Shown one piece after another: positions 12,018 through 14,509 of a stretch of 14,509 nucleotides of DNA. The notes beneath the pieces were generated by a model. That model ran no database searches. It worked only from the letters and a program-made list of their open reading frames with translations, and was not told where the DNA came from. A program made the translations under genes and the position numbers. Within the stretch, counting starts at the first letter, position 1. Every line of letters begins with the position of its first letter. Location: NCBI GenBank assembly GCA_947174965.1, contig CAMWKY010000019.1:1-14509 (forward strand). The letters run 5' to 3'. Source of the DNA: an uncultured Ruminococcus sp. Lineage in GTDB: Bacteria; Bacillota; Clostridia; Oscillospirales; Ruminococcaceae.

Positions 12018-14462
12018 ATGAATAATGACAGAGACAAAGTAAAAGAAATACTTGAATCGGAAGAAGTACCCGAAAAGCTCAACCCTGAAAACATCAGCAA
12101 GATGCTTGACGAAAAAGCACCAAAGAAAAAGCGTTCAGGCATATCAGTTTTCGGACGTATAACAGCTATGACGGCAGCTTGTGCATTGATTGTCGGCACT
12201 ACAGTTCATACTGTTAATAATTATAGTTTTGTCAAGAAAAACTGTTTCACACAAAAAAACCCTGTTGCTGACAGTAATAATGATATGTCATCATCAAGCA
12301 CAACATCAACTACTGTTGAAACAGTTACGCTTGAAAATGTAGCTGCTCCGTATATGTCAGGTGCAAAGGACTATGAGCAGATTTATAAGCTTATTAAAAA
12401 AGCTGAAAAACAGCACACAATTTACAAAAACATCATAACAGGCGGCGGTGTCAACTTTGAAGCTGCTGTTGATGAGGCAGTAAATGAAGATGTTGCTCCG
12501 GCAGAATTTGATGACAGCTTCAGATTTACTCAATCAAATGAAGCAGGTTATAATTATATTGAAGCTGAGGAAGAACCTGCAACAGATTTTATTCCGCCGA
12601 TTACAGAATCAACAGAAGTACCGACAGAATCAACTACAGAAGCAGTCACGACAGAAGAAACAACTGAAACAGTCACAACAGCAGAATCAACAGAAACAAA
12701 GTCAACAACAGAAAGTGCAGAAACAACTACAACTACAACTACAACTGAAAATGATGAAGATGAGGACTATTCAGAAACATACAATCAGGAAGCAGGAGTT
12801 CTTGAAGCTGATATTGTCAAGACAGACGGCAAGAATATTTATTATCTGGTAAATGATTACTATTCAAAAAGCGGTTCTCCCATTCTTAATATTGCATCTG
12901 TAAAAAAAGGCAAGTTCACGGACTCAAAGCAGATTTCAGTTGCTCCCGAAACTTATCTTGAGGACGGCTGGGAAAGTTATACAAATATAAGTGATATGTA
13001 TCTTTACAATGACATGATTGCAGTAATTGGCACTTGCAATTCATATATTCATGAAGAAAATGAAAATTATGGCACTGACAATGACATATATTTCACGCCG
13101 TATCACTATGAAGATGACAACAAATGCTTTGTATCGTTCTATACAAAAGATGCTGAACTTATCGGCACATACTGGCAGGACGGCGACTACAGTGATGTAA
13201 GAATATCCCCCGACGGATATATGTACCTCACATCAACATACTATTCATGCTCATTCAGTGAAATTGAAGATGTTGACGATATAGAAAGATATATTCCGGA
13301 ATGTGGTATTGATGATGTTGTTGAGTGTATGCCGGCAAGCGATATACTTTTACCAAAAAAGAAGCTTGACAACAGCATGAATTTGAGCTATACTATAATA
13401 GGAAGCATTGACCTTACAGTGTCAGAACAGTTCACCCCTGTTGATTCAAAGGCACTTGCTGATTATACAGGAAATCTCTACAGTTCAGCTGACAACATCT
13501 ATGTAACTTTCGGCTATGAAGATACAAATATAACAAGAATATCAGTCAGTGGCGGAAATATAGTACCTATGGCATCAGGAAAAGTTGAAGGCTCTGTTAA
13601 AGACCAGTTCTCAATGAGTGAATATGACGGCTATTTCCGTATTGCTACAACTGTAAGCAAATGGGTTAATCATGGAAACTTTATTACTGACGCATTGGGA
13701 GTTCCTACAGAATCAGAATTTATAAGAGACAACAGAGTGTATGTTCTTGATATGGATTTGAACACTGTCGGATTAGTCAGCGGATTCGGTGAGAATGAGA
13801 CAATCAAATCAGTGAATTTCAGTGGAGATATGGGCTATGTTGTAACGTACAGACAGACTGACCCGCTTTTTGCAATTGATTTGTCAAATCCTGCTGAACC
13901 GTTTATTACAGACGAATATAAGATTAATGGCTACAGCACATATATGCAGAACTGGACAGACGGTTTATTATTGGGATTTGGTGTAGATGCAGACGAAAAC
14001 GGCATGGAAAACGGTGTGAAACTTGTAATGTTTGACAATTCAGACCCGTATAATCTCAAGGAAGTCGGACTTTATTCAATAAACAATCAAGATAATAAAG
14101 AAGTCTATATCGATTCGCCAGCAGTATGGGAGAGAAAACAGCTCCTTATTGCACCTGAAAAGAATCTTATCGGTGTACCTGTTACAATATATGAGAATAT
14201 ACAACATGACCACGATAGAACAGAATATGTGTTCTTCTCATATGAAAACGGTGAATTTATCAGAAAAGGCTCAGTTTCAAAGGATTTAATCTGTGATTAC
14301 ATCTATGATTACTACGTTAACACATCACTCTTTGGCAGAGCTACATCATTCTTTGACAGAGCTGTATATATTGGTGATTATGTATATATTCTTTCTGCTG
14401 ATAAATTTGTTTCTGCTGATATTGAAACTATAACTGTTACTGACGAAATTAACTTTGATTAA
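12018..14462 (+). CDS. Membrane-anchored beta-propeller-domain protein, probable anti-sigma/sensor
   Basis: The product is 814 residues. Residues 1-42 are charged and cytoplasmic, with EKLNPENISKMLDEKAPKKK, a pattern seen at the N-termini of clostridial anti-sigma-like proteins. One membrane helix follows (about 46-66). A variable outer segment comes next, then a Thr/Glu/Ser-rich stalk (about 195-245) ending in eight Thr and an acidic patch. From about 252 to the end it matches the secreted C-terminal beta-propeller family (Beta_propel), with the hallmark VLEADIVKTDGKNIYYL and repeated blade-like strands (YVLDMDLNTVGLVSGF, FAIDLSNPAEP). It should be anchored with the propeller outside and is encoded 14 bases after the ECF sigma, with AAAGGAG upstream. 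I infer that the short N-terminus restrains the sigma factor and the propeller senses an envelope or extracellular signal. An alternative is that it is simply a surface protein co-regulated with the sigma. Confidence 0.85.
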   Translation: MNNDRDKVKEILESEEVPEKLNPENISKMLDEKAPKKKRSGISVFGRITAMTAACALIVGTTVHTVNNYSFVKKNCFTQKNPVADSNNDMSSSSTTSTTVETVTLENVAAPYMSGAKDYEQIYKLIKKAEKQHTIYKNIITGGGVNFEAAVDEAVNEDVAPAEFDDSFRFTQSNEAGYNYIEAEEEPATDFIPPITESTEVPTESTTEAVTTEETTETVTTAESTETKSTTESAETTTTTTTTENDEDEDYSETYNQEAGVLEADIVKTDGKNIYYLVNDYYSKSGSPILNIASVKKGKFTDSKQISVAPETYLEDGWESYTNISDMYLYNDMIAVIGTCNSYIHEENENYGTDNDIYFTPYHYEDDNKCFVSFYTKDAELIGTYWQDGDYSDVRISPDGYMYLTSTYYSCSFSEIEDVDDIERYIPECGIDDVVECMPASDILLPKKKLDNSMNLSYTIIGSIDLTVSEQFTPVDSKALADYTGNLYSSADNIYVTFGYEDTNITRISVSGGNIVPMASGKVEGSVKDQFSMSEYDGYFRIATTVSKWVNHGNFITDALGVPTESEFIRDNRVYVLDMDLNTVGLVSGFGENETIKSVNFSGDMGYVVTYRQTDPLFAIDLSNPAEPFITDEYKINGYSTYMQNWTDGLLLGFGVDADENGMENGVKLVMFDNSDPYNLKEVGLYSINNQDNKEVYIDSPAVWERKQLLIAPEKNLIGVPVTIYENIQHDHDRTEYVFFSYENGEFIRKGSVSKDLICDYIYDYYVNTSLFGRATSFFDRAVYIGDYVYILSADKFVSADIETITVTDEINFD
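12723..12746 (+). repeat. In-frame hexanucleotide tandem repeat (ACAACT)x4
   Basis: Four perfect copies of ACAACT encode eight consecutive Thr in the stalk of the beta-propeller protein. They sit in a longer degenerate run of ACA/ACT/GAA codons (about 12597-12755). Copy-number change would lengthen or shorten the stalk by two residues per unit without a frameshift. Confidence 0.85.
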
Positions 14463-14509
14463 GTCAATGCTTCACAAAATTATTAGTTTGTATAATTATG
14501 GAGTGATAA

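Noticed and set aside
12484..12852. Gln-rich 122-codon frame overlapping the beta-propeller gene
   Set aside because: Its Gln-rich run is the frame-shifted reading of the ACA/GAA-rich stalk repeats of the real gene.
14491..14509. TATAAT at 14491-14496 and GGAG near 14500-14503 at the right edge
   Set aside because: There is no matching -35 at 17 bases, and no following start codon is available within the window, so neither a promoter nor a new gene can be supported.

Overview
The window is AT-rich, has strong Shine-Dalgarno sequences (GGAGG or AGGAG) and several TTGACx-17-TATAAT promoters. It encodes a clostridial-type pyruvate phosphate dikinase, an ACT-domain SerA, a beta-propeller protein of the Clostridia type and an ECF sigma factor. 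This points to a Gram-positive gut or rumen member of the Clostridia, probably Ruminococcus or a close relative. The taxonomic call is an inference from gene content and style; nothing in the window proves the species.

Layout, left to right. Bases 1-253 hold an AT-rich imperfect hairpin and the promoter and leader of ppdK, whose 874-residue product interconverts PEP and pyruvate (254-2878, plus). A hairpin terminator at 3003-3034 separates ppdK from a convergent two-gene unit on the minus strand. That unit encodes a ribbon-helix-helix protein with a DUF1413-like tail and a 73-residue winged-helix-like protein, driven by a perfect-consensus promoter flanked by a 10-base direct repeat. Next, also on the minus strand, is the serine operon serC-serA (6140 to 3864), with its own promoter and terminator. 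metG (8272-6308, minus) follows with its own promoter and terminator.

A 160-base divergent region (8273-8432) holds back-to-back promoters for metG and for a plus-strand four-gene operon: a secreted or anchored GH25 lysozyme, type I mannose-6-phosphate isomerase, a ROK-family sugar kinase and an unrecognised 104-residue protein. Three of its junctions are overlaps or short gaps, and it ends at a strong terminator (11384-11435). The last unit (11503-14462, plus) is an ECF sigma factor followed 14 bases later by a membrane-anchored beta-propeller protein with a Thr/Glu-rich stalk. It looks like a sigma/anti-sigma sensor pair.

Most of the window is core metabolism: PEP/pyruvate exchange, serine synthesis from 3-phosphoglycerate, methionyl-tRNA charging and hexose phosphorylation/isomerisation. 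The less ordinary parts are the small RHH/winged-helix unit, the lysozyme joined to sugar genes, the unknown 104-residue protein, and the sigma/propeller pair. I found no RNA genes, CRISPR arrays, insertion sequences, prophage or attachment sites.
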